From assembly GCA_947311845.1 (NCBI GenBank), contig CAMZMU010000034.1, positions 89,030,407-89,094,406 of the forward strand: a stretch of DNA of 64,000 bases, in the 5' to 3' direction. This DNA comes from Poa pratensis (Eukaryota; Streptophyta; Magnoliopsida; Poales; Poaceae). A program made the position numbers and the translations under genes. This document shows, piece by piece, positions 32,644 through 44,559 of this stretch. The notes under the pieces are model-generated. The model saw only the letters and a program-made list of their open reading frames with translations, was not told the origin of the DNA and ran no database searches. Within the stretch, counting starts at the first letter, position 1; each line of letters starts with the position of its first letter.

Positions 32644-32793
32644 CGTTTGAAAATTAGGGTCGGGGATGGAAGGGGAGAATTGCTTATCACCCCACCCCCC
32701 CCCCCCCCCCCCCCCCGCGTTCGTGCGCCACCGCAACTTAAACCCCCTAGCTCGGCTGGCTCCCTTTCCATCCCCGACCCTAATTTTCAAACG
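32644..32793. repeat. 31-bp inverted repeat around a C22 homopolymer
   Basis: Arms 32644-32674 and 32762-32793 are near-perfect inverted copies (CGTTTGAAAATTAGGGTCGG and onward, GGATGGAAGGG). The ~87-bp loop holds an uninterrupted run of 22 C at 32695-32716. It lies just upstream of the ALY transcription unit. The C-tract length is likely to be uncertain in any assembly. Confidence 0.93.
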
Positions 32794-34180
32794 TTGGTAA
32801 GAAACTTGACTTAACCATTGCAAAATTGGTAGTATGTAGTACTTTATAGTGGAAAGATATATATACAAATATAGTACAACCACATGCGTCAACTACATGC
32901 TCCCGTGCATACAACAACTACATGTTTCTGTGCATATATAAATATATTAGTTTATAATCCGCCCAACTCTTAGAATGTTCTCTTTCTATATTACATACAT
33001 ATGTGAAACCAAATAGCACAAGGAATACTCCATTAAACACAGTAGAGTCAATCTAGAACTATAATGAATACTACTTAACTCTCACGCATCACAAGCAGCC
33101 ACATACAAAATGGAAATAGAATCATAACATAATGCAGACGAACCAAAAAAGGACTACTTAACTAGAGTTACAGCCTGCCAACAAACTTTGCAAATCAAAA
33201 GATATAGCAGAAATGAATGAATTACAGTGTAGTATTTAAGCTATATTGGCACGAGTAAGGTTGCAGGCAGACCAAACTGACTCATGCAATTAACATGTTC
33301 AAAGCATCAATTATTCAACTGTGGGAAACATATCACACTGAATCACGGGAGGATGTAGAACAGGGCAGACAACTAATGACTCGTCGCATGTATCTATGCC
33401 GGACACACAACTACGAATCAACTGGCTGGCCTCTTCTTATCTCTTACTCCTCTCCACCTCTAACAATGGCATGAAATCTAAAATACATCCTAAGCACAAT
33501 CAGGAATTCAGAATGAACCATACACAAACAAGGGGGAAATCCTAGAGTAGAACCTGCAGATCGGGTTTATGGTGCTGGAACATACATAACTGGAACAAAG
33601 TTAGCTTTTTTGACGAAGTGGCTGACCTTAAGTGTGAGGTGCTGATCTTCCTCGAGTACTTGCAGACGGAGCTGATGGACCTCGATGACGTGCTCAGAGG
33701 GGAGAAGGGGCAGACTTGGCTCTGGGAATCATCGCCGGATTCCTAGCATGGCACAAAAAGAAACAGGTCAAGCAGCCTCGCTGGATTCTACAGAGGAACA
33801 TCAGAAAGAAGATACGGGGAGGTGAGGGAGGTGGCGAGCGCTGAAGCCGCGTGGTCACCACGGACGGCGGGGGTGGAGACGGCAGGATGTAACGGCGGAG
33901 GAGGGGCTCGCGCGGGATGCGGTGTCCGGATGCGGCGGCGCCCTGCTTACCCGACGGATTGGGTCGAGGTGAAGGCCCCGATGGGTGTGGGCTGTGGCGA
34001 GGAAGACCGGCGACGCGGTGGTTCCCGGCGACGCTTTCTACGGCGGTGCGGCAGCAGGGTGAGGGATGCGGAGTGCGGAGTGCGGCGGCGCGGGCGCGGG
34101 TGCGGGATGCGAAGTGAGACGGGATGGGGAAAGATTTGGGGGAATCTGGGGTCTAGGGTTTGGACGCGCGGCAAGTCTGG
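32794..34180. other. intergenic, with a possible gene fragment at 33610
   Basis: 32800-33540 is AT-rich spacer. On the plus strand 33610-33750 reads DEVADLKCEVLIFLEYLQTE and then LMDLDDVLRGEKGQTWLW before a TAG, which looks like a terminal coding exon of an unidentified gene. No upstream exon was found. 33820-34150 is GC-rich with frames on several strands and no domain. Confidence 0.35.
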
Positions 34181-34372
34181 AATATTTGGCAAAATCGACA
34201 CTGTTGACCTCTGGGCGAAAGCTTAACACAAAATGAACCTCGAGCGAAACTATTTTACGCGATCGTTAGGCGCTACCCAAAAGGGTCAGATGCGTGAAAT
34301 AGTTTCGCCGGAGATTCATTTTGTGTTATAATTTCGTCCAGAGGTCAACAGTGTCTAAATTGCCGAAATATT
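34181..34372. mobile_element. foldback MITE, 192 bp
   Basis: Arms of about 80 bp are inverted copies: AATATTTGGCAAAATCGACA on the left and, reversed, AATATTTCGGCAATTTAGAC on the right, sharing ACTGTTGACCTCTGG and AACACAAAATGAA. A ~30-bp centre separates them. No clear target duplication, so the superfamily is not assigned. Confidence 0.8.
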
Positions 34373-34417
34373 TTCGACTCCACGCGCCTTTATGAGCAAC
34401 CAGCGCCAAGATTTTCG

Positions 34418-34655
34418 GACCACGTGTGCCGGCAGTTTTATCTGCCGGGATAGATTTGTGCCGGCAGAACGCCTGCCCCGGTATACTAATATTATAGCTG
34501 GCTGTTAACAGCCGGGATATCTATATTTTTCCCGGCAGTTAATCTGCCTTCTCTAAGTTTTGCCGGTTGTTTACTTTCTCTGGCAGTTAAATTGCCTTCT
34601 AAAGTCGACTTTTCCCGGTTGTTCTTTGCCCCCAAATTTGGTCCGTGGTGTAGTG
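34418..34655 (+). mobile_element. CACTA remnant, right terminus
   Basis: It ends CCGTGGTGTAGTG (34643-34655), an inverted CACTA end. Repeated subterminal motifs GCCGGCAGTT, TTTGCCGGTTG and CCCGGCAGTTAATCTGCC precede it. A possible damaged left end (TTCGGACCACGTG) lies at about 34420, so this may be a small deletion derivative. Confidence 0.65.
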
Positions 34656-35640
34656 ATAAGAGAAAAAGGAATGGCAACAGTACTGTGACAATTTCTGCAT
34701 TTTTTGATAGGAAGTGTAATAGGCACGGAGAGTTACAGCATATATTTAGAGATCTCTTGATTGGTATACCTATTACTCAAGAAAACAAATTACATTGCAT
34801 ATGATCGCATATATTTTTCTAATTTTTTTAAGGGCCGCCAAGCGTGCGTACATACGTTGATCCGAGTGGTCTAGATGGGGTCACATGAGTATGTTGTCAA
34901 CTTGTCATGGTACGTGCCAACGCATATATTGTGGACACCCCAACTTGAAGGAAGGAGCATGACAGCATGTATCGACCACAGTATCCCACCAACAAGAGCA
35001 GCGCCACCAACGAGCATGATGTTGAGCTTGCCATCAGTTCACATGTACAGAGAGATGCTATCGAGAGTCGACGGGAAAGAGTGAGAAGACATGACGGATT
35101 ATCCCGGCGACGTCGAAATGGGACAGTGTAGACGCTCGTGTGGAGAGGTTTGAAAATTCAGCATCTAGGTTAGATTTTACGGTGGAACAGGGTGATCCAG
35201 ATTCAGTTCCTATTTGGTCTGGTTTAACTTTTTGTGCCACATGTTGTCCATGAGAGTTTTTTCTCGGGTCATGTGGGTTATGGCCCTTTTCAGTTTCATA
35301 CCAAACAACGTTCTGGAATAAAAGGTGAATTTCCTTGAGAGTTCAAGGATGGAGAATTGACTTTGTTCGAATTGAAGACGATGATAAGAGGTACCCCGCG
35401 TCATGCAATGGGGCGGTGCTAGCTATCGGTCACCCATGGCCACGAGTGATATTCCGACAGCCCCGGCATTTCTTCCCACGGTGGAGAAAGGAAGGAGGTA
35501 GAGGAGACGGGGAAGAAGATAGGGAGAGGGATGGGGCCTAAAGGTGAGACACGTGTGACCCAGGAGAAAGACATTTGGCGTGAAATGGGCCTTTACATTT
35601 GCTTGGACGATTGTTGACATGGGCCGAGTAATTTTTTTCT
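34656..35640. other. intergenic, no gene seen
   Basis: Only short frames (up to 70 codons) with no domain. The last part is the probable upstream region of the 36.0-kb gene. Confidence 0.5.
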
Positions 35641-36031
35641 CTCTCTCCGTCTTCTTTTTCCTTTACCATTACGAGAGAGACAAGAATAGCAGGCAGACAG
35701 GCAGAATGGATGAAGCAAAATGAGCACCCTCCCTCTTCCTTCGCTGACTCTGCATGCATCCCCCACCAACAAACAATCTCTTGTTCCAAACTCATCGTCT
35801 TCCAAATCAACCAAGGAATACAGGAACGAAGATGACATGCTGCTATAGGTAATCCATCCATCAATCCCGTTCTTCCTTCAGTCCTTGTTCCTCCCTCCCT
35901 CTCTGCAATCAAATCATCAATCAATTTTCACATGATGTTGCAAGAAGCCTCATCTCGATAGAGATCATCTCATTTGTTTCATTCAACATTGATTTGTCTT
36001 ATTGTTTGCAGATGAGGTGAGTTTTGCGGCC

Positions 36032-36946
36032 ATGGATCATGATGGCGAGATGGGGACGCTGCCCGGCTGCACGTTCTTCCACCGGCACCCTCCCCTCCTC
36101 TGCTTTCTCTTCTTCCTGGCTTTCCTCTACGCCTTCGTCTACCCGATCTTCGCCTTCCTCCTCGCATCCTCCCCAGTCCTCCTCCTCACCACCTTCCTCC
36201 TCGGCGTCGTCCTCCTCCACAGCGTGCCCCAGGAACACGACCAACACGTCTACAAGAAGATCAGCCGCAGCCACCCAGCGCAATGCCACATCACAAGCAC
36301 CGCCACTACCGCCGGAGCCAGGCACAACAACCGCTCCCACCGTGGCTCTGCTGCTGACTCGCCGCCATCCACCAGCGACTCCGACACCCCGCTCGCCATC
36401 ATGTCCACCGCGAGCTCCCTCGCCTCCTTCCCTGACGCCACCGGCGATGACTCCGAGTCAGAGTCAGAGCCGGAGCCCGAGCACCGTGAACAAAAGCACC
36501 ACCACCGGTCCGAGGAGGTGGTGCGTGCGGTGGCGTGGACGGCCGACGACACCAAGAGCATCGAGAACATCGGGTCCCTCGAGCTCGAGAGGAACGCCGC
36601 CGTCGAAAAGCTCATGTCCAGGCGCCTCGCCGCCCGCAGGCAGCCTCATCGCCGCCGCAACCACAACATCGCGGCGGACCGCGACGACGATGCGTCAAGG
36701 CTCACCGTCCACGTCGTCAAGAGCAACCCTTTCGACCTCGACGAGCCCTACGGCGACGACGACTTCCCCGGCTCCGCGCCCTCCATGCTCCTCCACCCCT
36801 CGCGCAGCAACCCCTTCTTTGATGATGCCGACGACAATGAACTCCTTCGTCTCCACACGCCGAAACCCCAGCAGCAGTCATTGGTGTGGGGACCCCGGAC
36901 TAGCTGTCCGAAATACCCGATTATGCTTAACACAACGATTCCATGA
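36032..36946 (+). CDS. plant two-TM-segment protein with NPFD motifs, 3' end replaced by a retroelement
   Basis: A 5'-UTR intron (35849-36011, GTAATC to TTTGCAG) precedes the ATG at 36032; a short upstream ATG AGG TGA lies at 36012. The product starts MDHDGEMGTLPGCTF, then a long hydrophobic stretch (about residues 20-62, PPLLCFLFFLAFLYAFVYPI and onward) able to form two membrane passes. An acidic/His-rich low-complexity linker follows, then LELERNAAVEKLMSRRLAAR, KSNPFDLDEPY, PGSAPSMLL and RSNPFFDD. The order xLEKLxxRR, NPFD, PGSAPSxL, NPFD is typical of an uncharacterised plant membrane family (At1g07330/At5g17910-like, from memory). After 36884 the frame reads into LTR-like sequence, giving about 20 foreign residues and a stop at 36944-36946. 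The natural C-terminus is lost. Confidence 0.75.
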   Translation: MDHDGEMGTLPGCTFFHRHPPLLCFLFFLAFLYAFVYPIFAFLLASSPVLLLTTFLLGVVLLHSVPQEHDQHVYKKISRSHPAQCHITSTATTAGARHNNRSHRGSAADSPPSTSDSDTPLAIMSTASSLASFPDATGDDSESESEPEPEHREQKHHHRSEEVVRAVAWTADDTKSIENIGSLELERNAAVEKLMSRRLAARRQPHRRRNHNIAADRDDDASRLTVHVVKSNPFDLDEPYGDDDFPGSAPSMLLHPSRSNPFFDDADDNELLRLHTPKPQQQSLVWGPRTSCPKYPIMLNTTIP

Positions 36947-39900
36947 TCAGTCTGTCATTGCACATAATCCGAACTGAATACCAAAGTTTACATCCATTAC
37001 AATACCGAATAAAAGTCTTACACATATGGTCATCTAGACCAAGTCTTACATAGGTGCCTTCATGGGCTAATTCACATTATTCAGCGGAAGCTACTACGTG
37101 GTAGATAAGCACATCCTACGATAACCTGGTAGGCAGTTGACTTATGGAGATCCCTAGTTCGCATAGAAGTCGCCGTACTCCTCTTCGGCGTAGTGCTCCT
37201 CGAAATCTGGCTAAGACAATAGCCAGGGACGAAACCAATATGAGTACATTTGATTGTACTCGTTAACTACCCCCGAATGAACATGCACTAGTTTTATGTT
37301 TAATTTCAAACTTTTATATATTAAGACATCTCTATATCTTTATTGAAAAAGAGGTAAGAAGAATTTTGTAACTATCCTCCAATGAATCACCGTCTTATTT
37401 ATTTCTCCAAAACTCCTCCTTTTTCCGACCATAGCCCGTCATGGTCCATTTGCCTCCAACAACCTCATACTGATCCGTTGGTATGGTTGTATACAACATT
37501 CACCACTTCATTTTCTTTTCAAAGTTTAAAATCTCTTTTTAAAAACTTGCACATGGTCTTAGGACAGCCTCCCAACTGTCCATATCCGAGGACTCGGCTA
37601 TTCGAATAGTTTTACACTCTGTAGAGGTAGCACGCTTTTCCCACATCCATCCGGTAACTCATCGTGTCAGCCACGTCCCGCCATACAAGGTGTATGCGAA
37701 GTTGAGTCACCGACCATGGCATGTCCTTTGCTCATGCTAGTATAGGACCCTGCCCTTATGACACTTTCCATCAACACTTAACCCAGCCCGTCGGAATCTA
37801 AGTGTGAGGACTCATAGTTTTGCCCGGCGGTATATTGGGGACGATCCTTCTATCCTCCACACCAACGTGTGAGGACCCGGGTCAGGGGGTAGGTCACCGA
37901 ACCATCCCCTCATGCATAACGGAGTCATCTCCGTCGATGAGGTATCTCATACTAATATGAGCAAATTATATGACTACGCCCTTTCCCATATGTAGGTAAA
38001 TGTGGTCGCACAGGGTAAGATTGGTCGTCATAGTACTAGGACACAATGTGCATTTTTCATAAACATCACCATTCTCCATTGCTTCACTTCAACACCGATA
38101 TCTCGGCATTCCACCTTCATACCATTGATTTCAAAGGAGTTTTGAATAAACTTTATTTTTTTCTCATCCTATAATTTGATATATCTATCTAATACTTCTA
38201 CTTTGGGTGGCAAAATAGTTTTTCATACTCTTTTGAAAAAGGGTTTTCAAAATTCTTGCTTCTTATGAGCAAACCATTTGGACAAAGTATATGCATGTAT
38301 ATTAGAGGTGCAAGCTCAGAGAAGTAGATTGCCTTGCTCAGCAAAGTTCCACTAGTACAGAAAAGGCTATTAGTGGCGCACCAATTTGGTTTTCTGTGGC
38401 GCACCCCCAGAAAAGCCAGGTGCGCCACAGAATTCTCGCCACAAAAATTATTTCTGTGGCGCACCTGGCTTGGTGCGCCACAGCCTGGCCTGGTGCGCCA
38501 CAGAATTCTCAAAAAATTCAAAAAATGCAAAAAATATAAAAAGTTTCAAAAAAATCCAGAAAAATCAGAATATGAAATAATATGAAAAATCCTAATTATT
38601 GGAATTATTTTCATATTTTTTGAATTTTTTGAACTGATACCTTCCCGCTAGGTCACCCATCCTCAAATTGCTCCAACCCTAGCACGCTTAACTTCTAAGT
38701 TCCACCCAGTTCACCTACCCTTGTGCTACTCAAGTTCTTATTGATATATATATCATTTGAACCCTCTTAAGTCTTGTATGTGTATATGTGTGGTATGTGT
38801 TATAAATGTGTGTTTTTAAATTTCAGATTTTTCAAAAACTTCTAAAGTTTCAAAAGGAGATTCAAAAGTTTCGAAAGATCAAAAAAAAATCAAAAAACTC
38901 CAAAAAATTCAAAAAATCCAAAAAATTCAAACAAGTCAAAACACTTCAAAAAATTCAACAATCTTCTTTGTTATACATTTCTGTGTCTTTTTTTGAATTT
39001 TTGAATTTTTTGAATTTTTTTATTTTGCTGCGAAAAATCGTCTGTTTGAAATAACTTTTTTTTCTTTTGGAATTTGAGGAATCTGTGAATTGCTGACCGG
39101 GTAAACCCGGGTGGAATCGAACTCGGATTTTTCTCACGATTTTTTTGACATATTATTTGCGTTATTTCGATGTCGTATGCAAAAGTTATGGCCGTTACAA
39201 GTTTTTTTTCCTGTTTGTTGCAGAAAAGGTCAAAATTCATATTTCAAAATTTCTATACCTACTAGACACTCAAACCTAACTACATGTCAAAGGATTTTAT
39301 TTATTGAAATTTTTATCATTTTCCTTTGATTCCTGGAAGACTAAAAAGGCGATCCACGCGGGGGGTGGGATTTGAAAAAAAAAAATCTGTGGCGCACCAA
39401 GCTTGGTGCGCGCCACAGAATGTCAACTTTCTGTGGCGCACGTGCCAGGTGCGCCACAAAATTATTTTTTTCAAATTTTAACCCGCCCCCCCAGATAACT
39501 TTCTGTGGCGCACCTGGCCATGTGCGCCACAGAAATGTGACTTTCTGTGGCGCACCAGGCTTGGTGCGCCACAGAATGTCTAATTTCTGTGGCGCATGTG
39601 GTTTGGTGCGCCACAGAAATAATTCGGTGGCGCACCAATTAAGGGTGCGCCACAGAGTGCCAACCTATCTATATAGGGTTTCCCTACTAGTGTTCTCGGA
39701 GTCTTGCACTGGTTGATCAAAGTAATCCCCCTCCTCGCAAGCTCCGGCAACGATCTCGTCTAAACGTTAAACAAGCAAGACAACAATCACGATACTACTC
39801 AATCAACACCACAACATTACAATCTTGAATGCTATAAATAGCCACTGCACACACCAAATAACACAATTTGGTTTCAAATTAATTGAATTAACCACTATTT

Positions 39901-42186
39901 ATTTATGTTTTAAATAAGGCAGAAACTCGTTGAACATGTCTAATTGCATATCTCAAGTTCTGTTGGTCACAAAAATATAAATTAAATTTCTACAGAAAGC
40001 TACTGATGTGTAGAAGACAACCAATTTGATTTGGATTAATTGGAGTTACCAAACTCCCTACACAATTGTTTTAATTCAGAAGCTTAATAATTAAGTTTTA
40101 GTTACTGCCTAAGTTTTATAGATCATAAAATTAAATCCTTTTAGGGGTAACTAACATTGATTAAATGTGATCTAACAAAATTGGTCCTAACTCATTTGGG
40201 TTAAGCATTAAACATCTATAATTGTTTTAGTACAGAAGGGTTTGCTATATTTAATCTAATGCCAAACAATTAATAATGATTAATTAATTCTACCAAAATT
40301 AGGGAAGCTAAGAGATCACAGTACCAAAGCTAACAAAATTGGATTGGAATTATTTGGGTTAATATATCATCAGAAACAAACAAGTTTAGGTTTTAAACCT
40401 TCTGTGGCATTTTTAATAATACACATTTATTATTTATTTAAATGATATGAAACCACTTGGGTTGGTTAAACAATTTCATAAGCTATCCAGAACATTTTGA
40501 TTTGATTTATTTGGACTTATAAATCTCGAGATATCGAATTTCAAAGTTTAGTCCAGTACTGAAATTCCATGAAAAATTAAATTAGAAAACTACTCTGGTT
40601 TGGATAATGTTGAAGATCCTGACGGGTGGGGTCCATTCGTCAGTGACTCAACGGAATTATCTCGCGTGCTGGATAAAGTTTAAAACGCTGACAGTGGGTC
40701 CCACTTGACAGCGACTCAACTAAGCGAAGCGGTACGCTACCGTTGATCTCAGATCCAACGGCCTACGGAGGCCACGAACGGCGACGACCAAATATGGGCG
40801 GCGCCGCCGTGCCAGCGACGGCGAGGATGGTCGGAGAGGCACCTGGGGTAGTTAGCGACGGTGGAGAAGACAGCGTTCGACGGCGGAGAACTTGGGGAGG
40901 CTCTGGAGATGAGTTGAGCTTGATGGGGATGACCCTAGCGTCGGTGGCGAGCTCCGCTGCTTCCACGGACGGATCCCTGCGCCGGCGAGCTCTCTGCGTC
41001 ATTCCTGTGCACGAAACAGAGGGCAAACGGAGGCGTGTGAGTGCGGTGGTGGAGGCAGAGAGTGTGCAAGCCAGAGAGGAGAGAAAGGAGGTGAGGCACT
41101 GCACGGCCGTGGTCGACGTCCACCTTCTCCTCCGGCAGCACTTGGCCGTGCTTGACCAGAGCAGCAAAGGCTGCAGCGGCGTGTCCGCCCTCCTGGCGGT
41201 GCACGAGAGGGTGTGGGGTGAGGGAGAGAGCAGTGGATTGGGGTGAAGAGCAGAGGGATGCGGTGGGGGTTTATATCGCCGAGCTCCGGCGTGTCGTGGA
41301 CAGGGTGCAGGAGGGGTCTGGGGGTGGGAGAGCACGCCATTGGTGGCGGTGCGGTGTAGCAACGGCGTGGGGAGGTGGCAGTTAGGGTTAGAGGGAGAGA
41401 GGTGCAGCGGGGTGAGCTGTGGCCAGCTCGGGCCGACGGCGTCCATGGCGAGCGCCCGTGAGAGTTGACGGAGTGCTGGCGTCGCCGTGGGCCACCAGGG
41501 GTGACGTAGGCGTGTCTGCGGGGGCACGGGGAGGCAGGTGAGTGGCTGGGCGGTGGTGTGCTGGCGAGGGGAGCAGTGGTGGCCGCGTTCGCCGTCGATG
41601 GCCACGCGCGGCCATGGACGCGGCGCGCTCGCGTTCGAACGCACGAGTACGGGCGTGCAGCGCCTCTGGGGCGGTCTCCCCTTGGCCAAGCGAGAGCGGA
41701 GGGCAGAAGGGAGGGAAGGCACGGCTCAGGGCCAGCGACACGTCCTCCTTCGTCTAGCTCCGTAGGTGCGGTACGGCGGCGAGCTGCTCCAATGGCTACG
41801 GTCCAAATCGGCCAAAGCGCACGTTTCCAACGCTCTCCGGCGAGGCAGTGAGGTGAGAGAGATGAGTGCGACGTGAGGGAGTGACTGGTTCATCGAATTT
41901 CGCTCGAAATCGAGCGGATTGAACTCGGAATTTGGGCAGAGTTCATCGGTGCTCACCAGGTGTTCGACAGAACGCCTGAACCAAATTCAATTTTTTTGAA
42001 ATCTTTTCATATTTGGTTCACTGAGTAATTATCAAGCATTGGTGGTGCTGTGGTGATATTTATTTTGTATTTGTTCATAGCACATTTTGTGATTTAAAGA
42101 AGATAAAGAAAGATTTTGAATTTAATTTTAGGTTTTTGGAATTATTTATTTGAGAGGGAAAAGTTGTAGGAATAAATTGGGAGTGA
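36885..42186. mobile_element. LTR-retroelement-like non-coding block (host of a nested CACTA)
   Basis: It starts TGTGGGGACCCCGGACTAGC at the point where the upstream gene breaks, consistent with an LTR border. 36945-38349 and 39693-40650 are AT-rich and non-coding. 40650-41850 is GC-rich with overlapping frames on both strands (longest 319 codons, minus, 41722-40763) that show no domain. I could not find a matching CA end, a second LTR, a primer site or a convincing target duplication, so the right border and number of elements are unknown. Confidence 0.45.
38350..39692. mobile_element. non-autonomous CACTA element, 1,343 bp, complete
   Basis: Ends are CACTAGTACAGAAAAGGC (left) and, reversed, CACTAGTAGGGAAACCC (right), with a 3-bp target duplication TTC (38347-38349 and 39693-39695). 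Both subterminal zones carry many copies of TTCTGTGGCGCACC and its inverse, often as perfect hairpins such as GGCGCACC ... GGTGCGCC. The interior is AT-rich (CAAAAAATTC/GAATTTTTTG runs) and has no transposase. It is nested in the LTR-like block. Confidence 0.93.
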
Positions 42187-42296
42187 TCATATTACTTCAT
42201 CTGACAAGTACAGTACCAGTGACAAGCACAAGGGGTCAGCTGCTCTGAGGACACCAAGAAGGCTGAGACACCTCGTGGGATGAAAAACTGGAAGCA

Positions 42297-43141
42297 TTGC
42301 GAGCTTACCGCAAGGCTAAGGGGCTGTGTTTCACATGTGGAGACAAGTGGAGCCGTACTCATAAATGCCCTGCTCAAGTACCTCTACACATACTTGAAGA
42401 ATTACTGGATGTCTTACCTCTGGACAGTGGACACAAAGATGACACTAGTAGTGATACAAGCTCCGATGAGGAGTTGATGTCTGTAGATATAGCAGCAGCA
42501 ACTGCAACATCGCCAACAAGAAGACGGACAATCCGACTCCATGGTCATGTGGATGACCATGAGGTGCTCATTCTAGTGGATTCATGTAGTGGGGCATCCT
42601 TTGTCGATGCTGCCTTAGTTCACAAGTTACAAGTGCAGCCAACACCTTGTGAACCATCTCGCTTTGTGGTGGCTAATGGCGAGACGATGACTAGTGACCA
42701 GCAAGTTCGCCAGTTGGCTTGGAGCACTCAAGGTCATACTTTCACGCAAGACATGAAAATTATTCCATTGGGCTGTTATGACATCATTCTGGGAGGCGAT
42801 TGGCTTGAAGAATTCAGTCCAATCTGGGTGCATTGGCGCCAACGTCGAATGCGATTCACACATAAAGGAGAACGCATTACTCTGCGTGGCATCCAAGATG
42901 ACAGTTCTCCTGGCCGTCAGATCAGTGCTCGTCAGCTGCAAGGATTACTTCGTCAGGGTGCTGTGTCACAATGTGTCCAGGTTCAGCCTCTGCATCAAGA
43001 GGACAGTTTACACATCATGAATCCAGTTCCAGTTGATCAACTCCCTGAAGAATTAAAAGCAATAATAGCCGAGTTCGAGGAACTATTTTCGCCTCTGACA
43101 GAACTGCCACCACGCAGACAACATGATCACCCATACCATTG
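42297..43141 (+). pseudogene. gypsy gag zinc knuckle and aspartic protease
   Basis: The frame carries YRKAKGLCFTCGDKWSRTHK, a gag CCHC knuckle, then the protease core. The expected D-S/T-G catalytic triad reads VDSCSGASF, with Cys in place of Gly. The flap and later motifs (GCYDIILGGDWLEEF) are kept. The frame ends at TGA 43139-43141, where homologous sequence continues in another frame (IPLTPGAQPV), so a frameshift separates it from the polymerase. Confidence 0.85.
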
Positions 43142-43144
43142 ACA

Positions 43145-44409
43145 CCCGGGGCTCAGCCAGTCAATGTCAGGCCATACCGATATGCACCGCACCAGAAAGA
43201 TGAAATCGAAAAACAGATTCATCAAATGCTTCAACAAGGCATCATTTGCAGCAGTTCCAGCCCGTTTGCTTCTCCAGTACTTCTAGTACGCAAGAAGGAT
43301 GGCACGTGGCTTTTTTGCATCGATTACGTCAGCTCAACTCTATCACTGTCAAGCACAAACATCCCATGCCAGTTGTCGACGAACTTCTTGACGAGCTTGC
43401 GGGTGCCAAATGGTTCTCAAAGCTCGATTTGTCGTCGGGCTATCATCAACTGCGTGTGGCTGAAGGCGATGAATACAAAACTGCATTTCAGACACACCAG
43501 GGACTGTATGAATTCCTGGTAATGCCCTTTGGCCTGACCAATGCGCCTGCCACATTCCAGAGTGTTATGAATAACATTTTTGAGAAGCAGTTGCGTGAGG
43601 GAGTGCTGGTATTTATGGATGATATACTCATCTATAGTGCAACAGAAGAAGAGCATGCAAAACAACTCATGGAGGTTTTCCAAATCCTGCGTGCTCACCA
43701 CTTAACTCTGAAGAAATCGAAATGCACCTTTGCGCAGCAGAATTTGGAGTACCTGGGGCATGTCATTGGCACAAATGGAGTAGCTACTGACAGTGCTAAA
43801 GTGGCAGCTATCAAGGACTGGCCCAGACCTAAGAACTTGAAGGAACTACGTGGCATTCTCGGTATGACGGGGTATTACAGAAAGTTCATTGAGAACTATG
43901 GCATGATCAGCAGGCCACTAACTCAGCTCCTACGCAAGGGTGTGTTGTTTCAGTGGACACCAGAAACAGAGGAAGACTTTCAAACCCTGAAGAAAGCATT
44001 GGTGCAGGCACCAGTTTTAGCTCTGCCCGACTTCTCTAAACCATTCGTGATTGAGACGGATGCATGTCAGTATGGTGTGGGTGCAGTACTTATGCAGAAT
44101 GGACACCCAATTGCCTATTTGAGCAAGGCGTTGAGCTCCCGTAACCAAACCTTGTCCACCTACGAAAAAGAGTGCTTGGCCATATTAATGGCAGTGGACA
44201 AGTGGCGGCCATACTTACGGCAACAAGAGTTTACCATCAGAACTGATCAAAAAAGTTTGCTGCACCTCACTGAGCAACGCTTAGGCACGGGGATTCAACA
44301 CAAAGCTTTTGTGAAGCTGATGGGTTTGCGCTACTCCATTAGTATAAAAAGGGAATTACAAACGCAGCTGCCGACGCATTGTCTCGCCGCCCTCCTGACA
44401 ATGATTTGA
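43145..44409 (+). pseudogene. gypsy reverse transcriptase and RNase H
   Basis: It begins in one frame (RPYRYAPHQKDEIEKQIHQM, SSPFASPVLLVRKKDGTW) and shifts near 43320 into the frame with LDLSSGYHQLRV, MPFGLTNAPATFQ and the catalytic FMDDILIYS. RNase H follows (VIETDACQYGVGAVLMQNG, TDQKSLLHL). After AFVKLMGLRYSI another shift leads to an early stop. Confidence 0.9.
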
Positions 44410-44559
44410 TGGCTCTGTCAGCGGCAGTGCCTTCATGGCTTGATAAGTTGGTCAGTGGCTATAATGATGATGAGGCCACCAAACAGCTGTGGACTGAGCT
44501 TAGTATCTCTGGAAGGAATGATGATGGTCATCAAGAAGCACGGTAGGGTGTGGGTAGGG

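Noticed and set aside
39090..39125. tRNA-like B box on the minus strand (GAGTTCGATTCC)
   Set aside because: No A box at the right distance and no cloverleaf. It lies inside the CACTA element.
40763..41722. 319-codon minus-strand frame
   Set aside because: Pro/Arg/Ser-rich, overlaps other frames on both strands in GC-rich retroelement-like DNA, no domain recognised.
36879..42042. CATTGG at both ends as a target duplication for one large LTR insertion
   Set aside because: The right copy at 42037 is not preceded by a CA LTR end, and six bases are too few to be convincing over 5 kb.
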